This document shows positions 1 through 8,444 of a stretch of 19,249 nt of DNA, in pieces. Position numbers and translations under genes: made by a program. The DNA is from an uncultured Lachnospiraceae bacterium (GTDB lineage Bacteria > Bacillota > Clostridia > Lachnospirales > Lachnospiraceae), in the NCBI GenBank assembly GCA_910584965.1, contig CAJUDZ010000048.1:1-19249 (forward strand), read 5' to 3'. The notes beneath the pieces are model-generated. The model was given only the letters and a program-made list of their open reading frames with translations, had not been told where the DNA came from and ran no database searches. Numbering within the stretch: the stretch's first letter is position 1; every line of letters starts with the position of its first letter.

Positions 1-13
1 TTTTTTTGCATAG

Positions 14-49
14 AAAAGGAGCTGCGCACTAATTACTTAGTGCGACAGC
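14..49 (-). terminator. Rho-independent terminator after histidine kinase
   Basis: On the minus strand an inverted repeat at 21-49 forms a stem of about 12 bp with one unpaired T and a short loop (arms GCTG-CGCACTAA and TTAGTGCG-CAGC). It is followed by a T-rich stretch (CTCCTTTTC). It lies 17 bases past the stop of the sensor kinase gene, as expected for its terminator. Confidence 0.8.
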
Positions 50-65
50 CCCCTCCCATGTCCCT

Positions 66-1388
66 TTATTTACACTCCCCGGCGGACGGAATATTCATGA
101 CCAGACGAAAAACGAATACCCCGCTATCGTTCTTAAAATCGTATTCCCCTTCGAACTTCTCCGCCGTCCTGATGATGCTGTGCACGCCGACGCCTCCCGT
201 AGCCTCCGGTCTGGGCATCCCGTTTCGCATCTCCATTTCCGGCCTGCAGGTATTGGCACAGTATATGGCGATTTTGTTCTTCTTTTTCCTGACCGTCAGA
301 TGGATGAAGCATTCCCGTTCTTTCGTCTGCATCTTCACTTCCACACAGCCGTAAATGGCGTTTTCATAGGCATTGGCCAGCACCGTAACCAGATCGATGT
401 TCGGTATCGCCGGTTCTTTCCCCAGTTCCACATCCAGCACGACCTTGATCCCGGATTTCAGGGCCCGTTCCGTATAGGCCGAGAGAAGATTGTTGACCAC
501 CGTATTGGCGCAGATGGCCGAGACGGCGCTTTTGTCCATCTCCCGGTTGTATTCCTTCAGATATTGCAGCAGTTCTTCGTTCTGCCCTCTGCGCGCATAT
601 TCCGCAATCACGGTATTATGGTGTCTGGCATCGTGCCGGATTCTTTTTCCCGACTCCACGGATTGCTCAAGCAGCTCTATATTCCGCTCCAGCAGCCGGT
701 GGTTCATCTGCATCAGCTGATTTTCCTTACGGTATTCGTTTTCCTTTCCGATATGCAGATAAAGCCGGAATACCAGAATCTGCAAAGACCCCGTCAGAAA
801 AAAGTTCATCAGAATCTGATACAGACGGAAAGGCGTCTGCTCTTTCATATTGGGCCGGAGAATAAATCCGATACCGAAAAGAATGCTGATAATCATTACG
901 GTCACGCTGAATCTGTCCAGTTCATTCTCCACATATTCGCTGAACCCCCGGATTGAGTTTTTCACCTTTTTATCGATGAATAAGACCATCAGCAGAATGA
1001 TCACGACGCGCGCGGCGATGTCCGCCCATACGTTTCGGTCAAAAAAAAGCACGGCCACTTCGATTCCGCCGATCAGAAACACCGCCAGCAGATAAAAAGT
1101 AAGCGCCAGTTTATACATCGACAGCGCGATCGGGTCGCTGCTCATATAAGCGGCAAACACGGCAAAAAACAGAAACAGTACAAACGCAACCATCTTCACG
1201 CATCTTTCCCAGTCAATAACATACCAGATACAGGCCGCCGCAATGGCCACGGCGCCAAAACACAGGTATCCCGTTACGGTTCTTTTCTTTCCGAATTTCG
1301 GTCTGCTCATCAGCGAAAACAGAACAATCGTTCCCGCAAGACTTATGACAAACCGAATCAGCGCTATCCATACCGGACCGCCAAGCAT
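66..1388 (-). CDS. GHKL-family sensor histidine kinase (AgrC/LytTR-partner type)
   Basis: Membrane sensor kinase of about 440 residues. The N-terminal half (to about residue 210) is hydrophobic and holds roughly six membrane segments. A linker then leads to the phosphoacceptor box with RIRHDARHH (His about 252) and a C-terminal HATPase_c_5/GHKL domain with N-box NAYENAIYG near residues 339-347 and G-box GGVGVHSI near 398-405. This is the layout of kinases that sense peptides or cell-surface cues and signal to LytTR regulators. I chose ATG at 1388 because a G-rich ribosome binding site (AAGGGGG) sits 8 bases upstream; a GTG at 1394 is in frame but only 2 bases from it. The usual LytTR regulator gene is not adjacent upstream, where a sugar kinase lies, so it may lie beyond the left edge or elsewhere. 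The signal sensed cannot be read from the sequence. Confidence 0.88.
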   Translation of the reverse strand: MLGGPVWIALIRFVISLAGTIVLFSLMSRPKFGKKRTVTGYLCFGAVAIAAACIWYVIDWERCVKMVAFVLFLFFAVFAAYMSSDPIALSMYKLALTFYLLAVFLIGGIEVAVLFFDRNVWADIAARVVIILLMVLFIDKKVKNSIRGFSEYVENELDRFSVTVMIISILFGIGFILRPNMKEQTPFRLYQILMNFFLTGSLQILVFRLYLHIGKENEYRKENQLMQMNHRLLERNIELLEQSVESGKRIRHDARHHNTVIAEYARRGQNEELLQYLKEYNREMDKSAVSAICANTVVNNLLSAYTERALKSGIKVVLDVELGKEPAIPNIDLVTVLANAYENAIYGCVEVKMQTKERECFIHLTVRKKKNKIAIYCANTCRPEMEMRNGMPRPEATGGVGVHSIIRTAEKFEGEYDFKNDSGVFVFRLVMNIPSAGECK

Positions 1389-1492
1389 AAACACAACCCC
1401 CTTTTACATCTGATATCCGATATCCCATACAAGCACGCGGAACAAATCGGCCTCAGACATGATAGGTATAGAATACCATAAACAGGGATGTT

Positions 1493-2494
1493 TCAGTCAA
1501 GGGGCGGTACCATTTGCAGTTTTGGCGGTATACTTTGCCGGGACACCAGGCTCGCCGCGCCGATGATGCCGGCCTGGTTGCCGTTCTTTGCAATGACCAC
1601 TTCCGGTACATGGGCGACGGATGCGCCGAAACAGTTTTCTTTCAGATACCGGTTTAACGGCTCCGTCAGTTTTTTCCCCTGCGCGCATACGCCGCCGCCC
1701 AGCACGACGATATCCGGCCGGAAAATGTTGACGATATCCACGATGCCGTCCGCCAGATGCGCGATATAGTTTTCGATGAGCGCCCGGCCGCAGACATCTC
1801 CCGCCTCCGCCGCGTCAAACGGCATTTTGGCGTCCATCCGCTCCGGATTTTTGCCGCACAGTTCCCACAGCACCGACTCCGGATGCTGCCTCGCCATTTT
1901 TTTTGCATCCTGAATCAGCGCCGTTGCGGAAGCATAAGTTTCCAGGCAGTCGTATCTGCCGCAGGTGCATTTTCTTTTCTCCGAGCCGTTCAGAATATGT
2001 CCAAGCTCCACGCCGCCCGGATGACCGCCCCCGAAGATCGTGCCGTCAATCACAATTCCGCCGCCGATCCCGGTTCCCAGCGTCAGGAAGGCGGCGTTTC
2101 GGTATCCGGCCGCCGCGCCCTTCGTGACTTCCCCGAGCGCCGCGCAGTTGGCGTCGTTATCCATAAATACCGGAACCGGAAGGTATTTCCGTAATTCGGC
2201 CGCCGCCGGGACATTGTCCCAGCGGATATTGTTGGAATACAGCACGACGCCGTTTTGGCTGTCAATGGTTCCCGGGCTTCCGACGCCGGCGCCGATACAA
2301 TCCTGTATGGAAAAGTCGTGCTCCGCAAGGAGCGCCAACGCCGCCTGCCCCATATCGGCAATTACTTCTTCATAAGTCCGCCCGGCATTCGTCCGTATGG
2401 ACGTCCGGGCAATGATTTCATACTCTGCGTTTACAATGCCGATCTTGATACTGGTTCCTCCCAGATCGATTCCGATTAACACTTTTTTCTTCAT
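1493..2494 (-). CDS. ROK-family sugar kinase (glucokinase-like)
   Basis: Cytoplasmic ATP-dependent sugar kinase of 333 residues, normal ROK length. Phosphate-binding motif DLGGTSIK is at 10-17. The catalytic-loop motif NDANCAALGE has its likely catalytic Asp at 114, LGTGIGGG follows at 139-146, and the ROK zinc site comprises His166 plus CTCGRYDCLE at 176-185, where the family consensus CxCGxxGCxE has Asp in place of the second Gly. The family phosphorylates glucose, other hexoses or N-acetyl-hexosamines; exact substrate is not certain. The ATG overlaps the TGA of a preceding broken reading frame (ATGA) and has no clear ribosome binding site of its own, implying it was translationally coupled to that gene. 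The upstream remnant resembles an alpha-mannosidase C-terminus, which would suggest a mannose or mannoside role for this kinase rather than housekeeping glucokinase. That link is inference. Confidence 0.9.
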   Translation of the reverse strand: MKKKVLIGIDLGGTSIKIGIVNAEYEIIARTSIRTNAGRTYEEVIADMGQAALALLAEHDFSIQDCIGAGVGSPGTIDSQNGVVLYSNNIRWDNVPAAAELRKYLPVPVFMDNDANCAALGEVTKGAAAGYRNAAFLTLGTGIGGGIVIDGTIFGGGHPGGVELGHILNGSEKRKCTCGRYDCLETYASATALIQDAKKMARQHPESVLWELCGKNPERMDAKMPFDAAEAGDVCGRALIENYIAHLADGIVDIVNIFRPDIVVLGGGVCAQGKKLTEPLNRYLKENCFGASVAHVPEVVIAKNGNQAGIIGAASLVSRQSIPPKLQMVPPLD

Positions 2495-2610
2495 CGCAGT
2501 AACACCGTCACAATCTCACAAGGCTTCAACACGGCATCGACCGCATTTCCTTCCGAGACCGCTTCTCCTTCTATTTCTTCCGGAAAGAAAGAATTTTCTA
2601 TGACCGTCTT
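2491..2610 (-). pseudogene. 3' remnant of a glycosidase gene, probably GH38 alpha-mannosidase
   Basis: An open frame of 39 codons directly precedes the ROK kinase and ends in a TGA that overlaps its ATG (ATGA). It reads ...VIENSFFPEEIEGE... to ...VLKPCEIVTVLLR. A (K)PxEIxT(xx)L(R) ending preceded by an EN...E...N pattern is typical of the last beta-strands of GH38 alpha-mannosidases, which are often next to ROK kinases. There is no start codon and an in-frame TAA lies just upstream at 2611-2613. The 3' end of the HD-HSP90 gene runs 13 bases into it in another frame. No other part of such an enzyme is present in the window. The remnant is seen directly; the GH38 assignment is from recalled family patterns and is moderate. 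Confidence 0.55.
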
Positions 2611-5600
2611 TTAAAAAAGTCTTTCTCCTTCAGCCAGACATTATCCGGTATGGACATGCCTTCCCTTCTCTGTATTTCCTTTAAAAATGTATTTACCGCT
2701 GTCATCATATTTCCCGAATCGAGTTTGCAGATATTTTCCCGCATCCGTTTCCAGAGCGAGGGCTGTTTCTTTGACAAATATTCGGCATGGGCCATCAGCC
2801 AGACCGAAAACGGGTGATCTGCGTTCAGGGTACGTCTTTCCCCACCATAATTAATTACCAACGTTTCCGTATTTCCCCGGAAAGAATGTACAAAGGTCAG
2901 CGGAAGAAATACCTTTTCTGCCTCCGAAACGGGAGTCCGTCGTACGCCCGTTACAAAATATTCCATCATTCCGATACGATTTACGTCCCAGCATAGTTCA
3001 AATTCCTTTTGCACCAGCGCTTTCCGGAAAATATTCAGAAAATCAGGTTCAGAAGAAAATTTATAAAATCTGCCGAAGCTCCCGTTACAATCCGCCAAAG
3101 GAATTTTTTCCTTTTCCGGCAGTGAAACGAGCCTTTCCCTGGTCTCTTTGAACTTCGCTTTGCCCCTAAAGTCCCTCGCATTTTCAACCAATTCGCAAAA
3201 TGCCGCATCGTCGAGCAATTCCATAAACTGACCATACTCCATTCTGCTGAAACAGTTTGAATAATTACAGGAAAACTCGCTTATACCGAGTCTATTTCCC
3301 AATAATTCAATATAACCTGCCGCTTTCATCGGAAAGCTATGGATTTTTTCCCGGCTGATGTCGAGCCTCGGCTGAAACTCGCCGGACAACAAAAGGGCCG
3401 TATATCTATATTCGACTTGCTCGTATATGTTATTCCAGACTGTCTCAATGTTAATCCCATTATATCCTTTTTCTACTTTGAAATTGGCAAGATATTTCGC
3501 CCCGGTATCACACCGGGGCAGAATACACCGTTCCATCATCTCTTTCAGCCCGTCGTTTACGGCAAACGGAATATTTTCCTCCAGACAGACCCCTTCCCAT
3601 TTTGTCATCAGCGCAAGAGACTGCAAATCTCCGTAAATATTTTCTACTTTTTTCCTCTTCCCTTTTTCGGATATCTCTTTCAGAATATTTTCCAACGGTT
3701 CCTGACGGTCGAATCTCTCCGCACACCATCTGATCAGTTCAGTTCTATTTCGATATCGATGCACAAACTCAGGCAGGCCCAAATTGTTTCCATCAGAATT
3801 TGTAATTTTATTCTTCATATGAACACTGACACAATTTCTTGTAATCATGATATTTGTTGCCCAATGCTGCATCACATATATACTTCCTGCTTTTACCATC
3901 AAACGCAGATTATTGATTCCCACAACATCAATTACGAAATGCACCCCGCTGATCAGAGGCGATTCCGAAGCCTCATCAAGCGGATTGCATTTCACTCGGA
4001 TATAGGGCCGCTCTTTCCAGACAATTCCGGGCAGTTCCGCATCGAGCCTCTGCATAAATTCGTCGGAAAAAGGGATTTTGATCTCCCCTGTTTTCTTCGC
4101 AAGCGCCATCAGTTCCTGCTCCGTCGGAAAATCAATCGTCTCTGTTCCGTTTCGATAGCGGACCGGTATGTCGGGAAAACACAGACAGGCTCTGATCGCA
4201 CTTCCCACGCTTTCCGAAAGCGGCTCCTTCAGCCTGACCGCAATGGATGTTCCCGGGCTCTGGCGAAAATTCCCCGGCGGGAAACCGCCCTCCGTTTCGG
4301 AGGCGGCACCGGGCATCGGCGTCCCCTTATCGCCTTTTTCTTCCACCGCCAGGCTGTAATATCCTCTCGTGCCCTTCATGGAAAACCGGATTCCGCTGCC
4401 CTTGTCATAATGCCGGGTGCTGACTTCCATCCGGTCTCCGTTCAGGAAGCAGGACAAAATACCGATGCCGAACTGGCTGATCGGCGAAAAATCATATTGT
4501 GATTTGTTCTCATACTGCAATTTCCGAAACTCGTCGGACTTGTAATAAGATCTTCCGGCCCGCAGGAAAAAATTCCGAATCATCTCTTCCGTCATGCCGA
4601 TGCCGCAGTCGTCTATCCTGAACCACTGGTATCCTTCCCCGTCAATCCAGTCCGACAGAAGAATCTGATCTTTCTGCTTCCAGTCGAATCTGCGGTCAAG
4701 CGCCCTTCTGGCCCGCACCGCATCCAGCGCATTCTGTAACAGTTCCCTGATAAACGTGTAATCGGCACTGTATACATTGTCCCCCACGAGCAAATCCAGC
4801 ACATTGTCCGCTTCCAGCGTCAGACAATATTCGCCGGACTGATACCCCCGCCTTTCTATTTCTCTTTCGACTTTCTCCGGTATCCGCAGCGTTTTCCACT
4901 TTTCCTGTCCGTAAGTCTGCAAGGCAAGGCGGCAGCTTTCCAGTTCCCTGTCCACATAGTCCAGAAATTCACTGATGGCATGTTCTCCCTGCATCGTTTT
5001 GCAGACGGAACGGTGTGCCAGAATTCTTCTTTCTTTCAAGGCCCCTTCGGGAGTCTTTTCACCGGTACTTTCGGAAAGCAGTTTAAACCCTTTGGATTCC
5101 TGATGCTTTCCCCACTCCACCGCCGCCGTCATATCCCCTGACGTGCTGATCTTCTGAAATTCATGCAGAACATGGGGCGCTCTGCTCACGTCAAAGTCCA
5201 GAATATCCGCCAGCCGCAGCAATACTGCGCAAAGGACATAATCCGTCTGCTGGAACCGGTCATAGCGCAGTTCTTCGATCATGTCCTTCATATTTTCGCC
5301 GTGGCTCCTGCAGACCGCAATCAGCTTGTCCCTTCCGGCCAGCGCGGCAGGCCACTCCTCCGGCATCATTTCAGCCGCCCGCAGAGGATGGATTTTCCGG
5401 AAATATTCCGACCGGACCGATTCCGGAACCGCTCCGCCCTCCGCTCTGCTTTTCTCCACGGCCAGATAAGCCCCCGGGTTCTTCTCCAGATATTCCGAAA
5501 ACCGGGCGCTTTGCAGCTCCTTGTTCCGCTGTTCCTCCGTATAACACATGCCCGCATCATGAAAGCACGCCGCCAAAAGCAGCATGGCGCATTCGCCCTC

Positions 5601-5837
5601 TGACAGCTTTTCTATCCCGTCGTCGCCTAAAATCTGCTCCATCCACCGGAATACATTATTAATATGTGTTTCGTCGTGCAATGTATAACGCGGAAACGTG
5701 TCTCTGATTGTATTGCTCAATGCGGCCGCATCGTCACACAGTTTCTGTATGCTTCCAAGTTCACCAAATTCACCGTAGTCAGCACATTTTTGTTCCAGTC
5801 TCTTCCAGATTTTGCTTTCCTTTAGTCCGTAATTCAT
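2598..5837 (-). CDS. Large HD-domain plus HSP90-like (GHKL) ATPase protein
   Basis: Predicted cytoplasmic protein of 1079 residues (counted from ATG 5837). An N-terminal HD-type domain shows YTLHDETH (about 51-58), AACFHDAG (about 89-96) and LLRLADILD (about 206-214), the pattern of HD domains that precede HSP90-like ATPases. An HSP90/GHKL ATPase follows: N-box IRELLQNALDAVRAR (about 363-377, Glu365 and Asn369 as ATP/Mg residues), DDCGIGM (about 409-415), and SQFGIGILSCF (about 454-464). The remaining ~600 residues are not recognised but sit where HSP90 middle and C-terminal domains would be. ATG 5837 has AGAGG 12 bases upstream; an in-frame TTG at 5873 has no ribosome binding site. Its 3' end abuts a broken glycosidase gene, suggesting it arrived as an insertion. 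It is not a housekeeping HtpG, which lacks the HD domain and is about 620-640 residues. A stress or anti-phage role is inference only. Confidence 0.85.
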   Translation of the reverse strand: MNYGLKESKIWKRLEQKCADYGEFGELGSIQKLCDDAAALSNTIRDTFPRYTLHDETHINNVFRWMEQILGDDGIEKLSEGECAMLLLAACFHDAGMCYTEEQRNKELQSARFSEYLEKNPGAYLAVEKSRAEGGAVPESVRSEYFRKIHPLRAAEMMPEEWPAALAGRDKLIAVCRSHGENMKDMIEELRYDRFQQTDYVLCAVLLRLADILDFDVSRAPHVLHEFQKISTSGDMTAAVEWGKHQESKGFKLLSESTGEKTPEGALKERRILAHRSVCKTMQGEHAISEFLDYVDRELESCRLALQTYGQEKWKTLRIPEKVEREIERRGYQSGEYCLTLEADNVLDLLVGDNVYSADYTFIRELLQNALDAVRARRALDRRFDWKQKDQILLSDWIDGEGYQWFRIDDCGIGMTEEMIRNFFLRAGRSYYKSDEFRKLQYENKSQYDFSPISQFGIGILSCFLNGDRMEVSTRHYDKGSGIRFSMKGTRGYYSLAVEEKGDKGTPMPGAASETEGGFPPGNFRQSPGTSIAVRLKEPLSESVGSAIRACLCFPDIPVRYRNGTETIDFPTEQELMALAKKTGEIKIPFSDEFMQRLDAELPGIVWKERPYIRVKCNPLDEASESPLISGVHFVIDVVGINNLRLMVKAGSIYVMQHWATNIMITRNCVSVHMKNKITNSDGNNLGLPEFVHRYRNRTELIRWCAERFDRQEPLENILKEISEKGKRKKVENIYGDLQSLALMTKWEGVCLEENIPFAVNDGLKEMMERCILPRCDTGAKYLANFKVEKGYNGINIETVWNNIYEQVEYRYTALLLSGEFQPRLDISREKIHSFPMKAAGYIELLGNRLGISEFSCNYSNCFSRMEYGQFMELLDDAAFCELVENARDFRGKAKFKETRERLVSLPEKEKIPLADCNGSFGRFYKFSSEPDFLNIFRKALVQKEFELCWDVNRIGMMEYFVTGVRRTPVSEAEKVFLPLTFVHSFRGNTETLVINYGGERRTLNADHPFSVWLMAHAEYLSKKQPSLWKRMRENICKLDSGNMMTAVNTFLKEIQRREGMSIPDNVWLKEKDFFKRRS

Positions 5838-5908
5838 CTTTCGTATCCGCCTCTTTATCCGTTTCTTTTCCAAAATACTATGTGCGGCAGATCAGCCGCC
5901 GCTTCCGG

Positions 5909-7369
5909 TCAGCGTCCCTTTGCGTTCCTGATGATGTAATCGACCGCCGCTTCCGCATGTATCGGAAGATTCCCGGCTGCCGGAGAAGACGTCCCGGATT
6001 CCGGCGTTTCCATGCCCTCATAGAACGACTGCACGGCATATCTCGCCAACAGTCCCGAAATCCGCCCCCGCTCCATGGAATCCTCGCTTCCCAGCACCAC
6101 GACGATCAGATCATGCTCCATCGTCCCGTCGTCCACGGAAAGGGATGTGACCAGACAGGCCCCGGCCTTGTTGGTCGTCCCGGTCTTTAAGCCCGTAACG
6201 CCGGCCTGGTTATACAGAAGCGGATTGCTGTTGCGCACTTCAAAATCGAGGGATTCCAGCGTAGCTTCTTTCTGCGAAGTGATCTCCGTAATCTGAGGAT
6301 AAACTTTTAAAAGATAAGAAGCGAGCCGGAACATATCCTCCGCGCTCATCCGGTTCTGGCGCTTGGAGGGGACGGGGTCATCGTTATACGAAGGCAGTCC
6401 GTGACTGTTGAAAAAGACCGCCTGGGAAAGCCCCAGCTCCTGCGCTTTCCGATTCATCATTTCGACAAAGGCTTCCTCCGAACCGGCGATGGATTCTGCC
6501 AGACACAGCGCGCATTCGTTGCTGGAAGGCAGAAGGAGGCCGAGCAGAAGTTCCTGCACGGTAATCTGCTGTCCGGCTTTCAGCGGAACCACCCCGTCGC
6601 TCGAAGAAGCCAGCATCTCAACCGCATCGGAGACGGTAACGGATTCCTCCGGCGCGATCTTTCCGGCCGCAATCGCGTCCATCGTCAGAAGACATGTCAT
6701 GAGTTTGGAAGTGCTGGCGATCGGATAAGCCACATCCGACTGATACCGGTAATACAGTTCTCCCGTCGCGGCATTTCCCGCCAAAGCGCCGTTGACGCCG
6801 TAAAAATAACCGGCCTGTTCCAGATCAAAAGGGGATACGAAAAAGGGTTCCTGCGTGCTGATCTGCAGAGAATCCGCGCCGGAAGCCGTGATATTCACAT
6901 CCAGGAGCATGGCCAGATCCGTGATCATCATGAAACAGTCATATCCGCCGGAAGGAAGCTTTGCGATCATCGTGTAATAAAACGCTTTCTGTCCGTTTAC
7001 TTTAAATTCATTCCGCCGCAGGGCAATATCCGGGTTTTCGTCGCTCTCCCAGGGCGTGTTTTCGCTTCCTGACGGCGTATAAACATTCCCCGGCGTCAGG
7101 GAAACGGCATTGTTGGTAACTTCCAAAGAGAAGCATTTTTCCGTATCCTTCAAAACCATTGCGATATCTCTCAGGGAAAGATACGTATTGTTGACATAAC
7201 TGTAATCCAGACTTTTCACATCTCTTGCGGCGCCGTCATCCGCCTGTACCCGGCAGATTCCGGCGATCTCAAAACTGGCGGATGCCCTGACGGGCAAAAG
7301 AGCGCATACCAGTATCACGGACAATATCAGGGAACTCAGTCTCCATAACATCTTTTTTCTCATCATCAT
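5909..7369 (-). CDS. D-alanyl-D-alanine carboxypeptidase (S11, DacF-type)
   Basis: Secreted or membrane-associated penicillin-binding protein of about 486 residues that trims the terminal D-Ala from peptidoglycan stem peptides. A positively charged start (MMMRKK) and hydrophobic stretch ending at an A-S-A site form the signal peptide. Residues about 35-170 look like a copper-amine-oxidase-N-like stalk domain (YLSLRDIAMVL...). The S11 serine peptidase domain has all three motifs: STSK (Ser219, Lys222), SSN (Ser283-Asn284) and KTGTT (Lys395). The family's usual length is 380-450; the extra is the N-terminal stalk. Ribosome binding site GGAGG at 7380-7376 favours ATG 7369 (6-base gap), although ATGs at 7375, 7366 and 7363 also exist. 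It lies 57 bases after the membrane-anchored hypothetical gene and is probably in the same transcript. A weak hairpin without T-tract (5884-5899) follows its stop. Confidence 0.92.
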   Translation of the reverse strand: MMMRKKMLWRLSSLILSVILVCALLPVRASASFEIAGICRVQADDGAARDVKSLDYSYVNNTYLSLRDIAMVLKDTEKCFSLEVTNNAVSLTPGNVYTPSGSENTPWESDENPDIALRRNEFKVNGQKAFYYTMIAKLPSGGYDCFMMITDLAMLLDVNITASGADSLQISTQEPFFVSPFDLEQAGYFYGVNGALAGNAATGELYYRYQSDVAYPIASTSKLMTCLLTMDAIAAGKIAPEESVTVSDAVEMLASSSDGVVPLKAGQQITVQELLLGLLLPSSNECALCLAESIAGSEEAFVEMMNRKAQELGLSQAVFFNSHGLPSYNDDPVPSKRQNRMSAEDMFRLASYLLKVYPQITEITSQKEATLESLDFEVRNSNPLLYNQAGVTGLKTGTTNKAGACLVTSLSVDDGTMEHDLIVVVLGSEDSMERGRISGLLARYAVQSFYEGMETPESGTSSPAAGNLPIHAEAAVDYIIRNAKGR

Positions 7370-7426
7370 TATCATCCTCCATGCCGGAACAGCTTCCCGC
7401 GGATGCTGCACATGCCCGGCTCCGAC

Positions 7427-8191
7427 TCATGGTTTCTTACCGCTTTCTGCCTCCTGCAGCGTATAAATCATGGGATAGGGACTGAAAAAGCGGCCGGCGG
7501 ACGCGGCGGAACCGGCCTCGCCTGACAGAATCAGGCTGGCGTCCTTTCGGATATAATATTCTTCTCTGACCGCCTCGGCCCCGCCGGCGTCAAACCGCCT
7601 GATTAAAATGCCGTCGACGGTTTCATAAGTGCCGCTGCCGTCATATTGTGCCTGCAAATCCTCCAAAGGAGGCATGAGAACCGGCCCGTAAGACATCAGA
7701 TAGGCTTCCGTAGACATCCCGAAAGCGTCGGCCACAAGCGCTTCAACTTCTTCCTGTCCGACGGCGTCCCCATAGTCCGCCATGAGCAGCCTCTCGCCCA
7801 AAAGTTCCCGGAATGCCCCGGCAAATGCCTCATAGGCGGCCTGATTACAGGTATCATAGCTGTCTGGTATGACATTGCCGGAAAAGGTTCCTCCCGAACG
7901 GGACGTCTTTTCCATCGTCAGATTGACCTGAATGGTCAAATTCTGCATATAAGATTCCATATCCTCCAATGAAACAGATACGGCTTCTATGTCCTGTAAC
8001 CAGTCAAGCGCCGTGACCGCCGCCTGCTCCGTCACATCGATTTCCGCAATCCATTCTCCTGACAAATCGCTGTCGTCCGATGCAAAAAAATTTAAATACG
8101 CCAAAAGGACGGTAGACGTTCCAAACGCCAGAAGCAGAATGGTTACTATGGCTCTTTTTATCGCTTTTCTTTTTTTCTTCGATTTTCTCAT
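7427..8191 (-). CDS. Membrane-anchored hypothetical protein
   Basis: A 254-residue protein I do not recognise. A very basic N-terminus (RKSKKKRKAIKR) is followed by one hydrophobic segment (about 15-35), so the rest should face outside the cell as a signal-anchored or cleaved domain. The mature part is acidic and mixed alpha/beta with no cysteine lipobox. It contains internal DLSGEW and DASLILSGE stretches resembling the beta-strand patterns of small extracytoplasmic DUF proteins. ATG 8191 is preceded by GGGGA at 9 bases; a TTG one codon earlier is less likely. It heads a probable two-gene unit with the D-Ala-D-Ala carboxypeptidase, so a role at the cell envelope, perhaps in peptidoglycan maintenance, is plausible but inferred only from position. 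Confidence 0.75.
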   Translation of the reverse strand: MRKSKKKRKAIKRAIVTILLLAFGTSTVLLAYLNFFASDDSDLSGEWIAEIDVTEQAAVTALDWLQDIEAVSVSLEDMESYMQNLTIQVNLTMEKTSRSGGTFSGNVIPDSYDTCNQAAYEAFAGAFRELLGERLLMADYGDAVGQEEVEALVADAFGMSTEAYLMSYGPVLMPPLEDLQAQYDGSGTYETVDGILIRRFDAGGAEAVREEYYIRKDASLILSGEAGSAASAGRFFSPYPMIYTLQEAESGKKP

Positions 8192-8346
8192 CAATACGAT
8201 TCCCCAATTCTTTCGACTGCATCCGTTCTGCCCGGCATCCCGGAAAACGGCGGCTGCCTTCCCCGGCGTCTGCCTTTCCCGGCGCGCCTTCCCTGACTAC
8301 TGCCTTTCCTAGCCGCCGTCGGCCGGCAAAATATCTTCTATACAAT

Positions 8347-8375
8347 ATAGTATATTTTTTCCTCATATTAATCAA
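8347..8375 (-). promoter_or_regulatory. Candidate sigma-A promoter for the hypothetical/carboxypeptidase unit
   Basis: On the minus strand TTGATT (8375-8370) and TACTAT (8352-8347) are separated by exactly 17 bases, each matching four of six consensus positions. The site begins directly after the terminator of the upstream metallophosphoesterase gene. The resulting leader of about 150 bases is GC-rich with repeated GGGAAGGC-like words. Confidence 0.45.
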
Positions 8376-8377
8376 CC

Positions 8378-8424
8378 AAAAATAAACACTTTATTCCACG
8401 CATGGGTGTTGAATAAAGTGTTTA
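8378..8424 (-). terminator. Rho-independent terminator after metallophosphoesterase
   Basis: A perfect 14-bp inverted repeat (8383-8396 with 8411-8424, arms TAAACACTTTATTC and its complement) encloses a 14-base loop and is followed on the minus strand by TTTTTGG. It lies about 20 bases beyond the metallophosphoesterase stop. The stem is AT-rich but long and fully paired. Confidence 0.8.
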
Positions 8425-8444
8425 TCCGGCATAAAATATCCGAT

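Noticed and set aside
180..956. 258-codon plus-strand open frame opposite the histidine kinase
   Set aside because: Low-complexity His/Arg/Phe-rich translation, no ribosome binding site, lies antisense to a clear kinase.
3339..4502. 387-codon plus-strand open frame inside the HD-HSP90 gene
   Set aside because: Antisense to the HSP90 ATPase region, whose motifs are unmistakable; the translation has no domain pattern and begins without a ribosome binding site.
2598..5837. Reading the HSP90-like gene as HtpG
   Set aside because: It has an N-terminal HD domain, is nearly twice as long, and its C-terminal part is not recognisable as HtpG.
5884..5899. Hairpin GCGGC-agatca-GCCGC after the carboxypeptidase stop as a terminator
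   Set aside because: Only 5 bp of stem and no T-tract on either side; too weak to call.
8004..8375. 123-codon minus-strand frame overlapping the membrane-anchored hypothetical
   Set aside because: It overlaps the start of that gene by about 190 bases, begins at TTG without a ribosome binding site, and its composition reflects the GC-rich leader.
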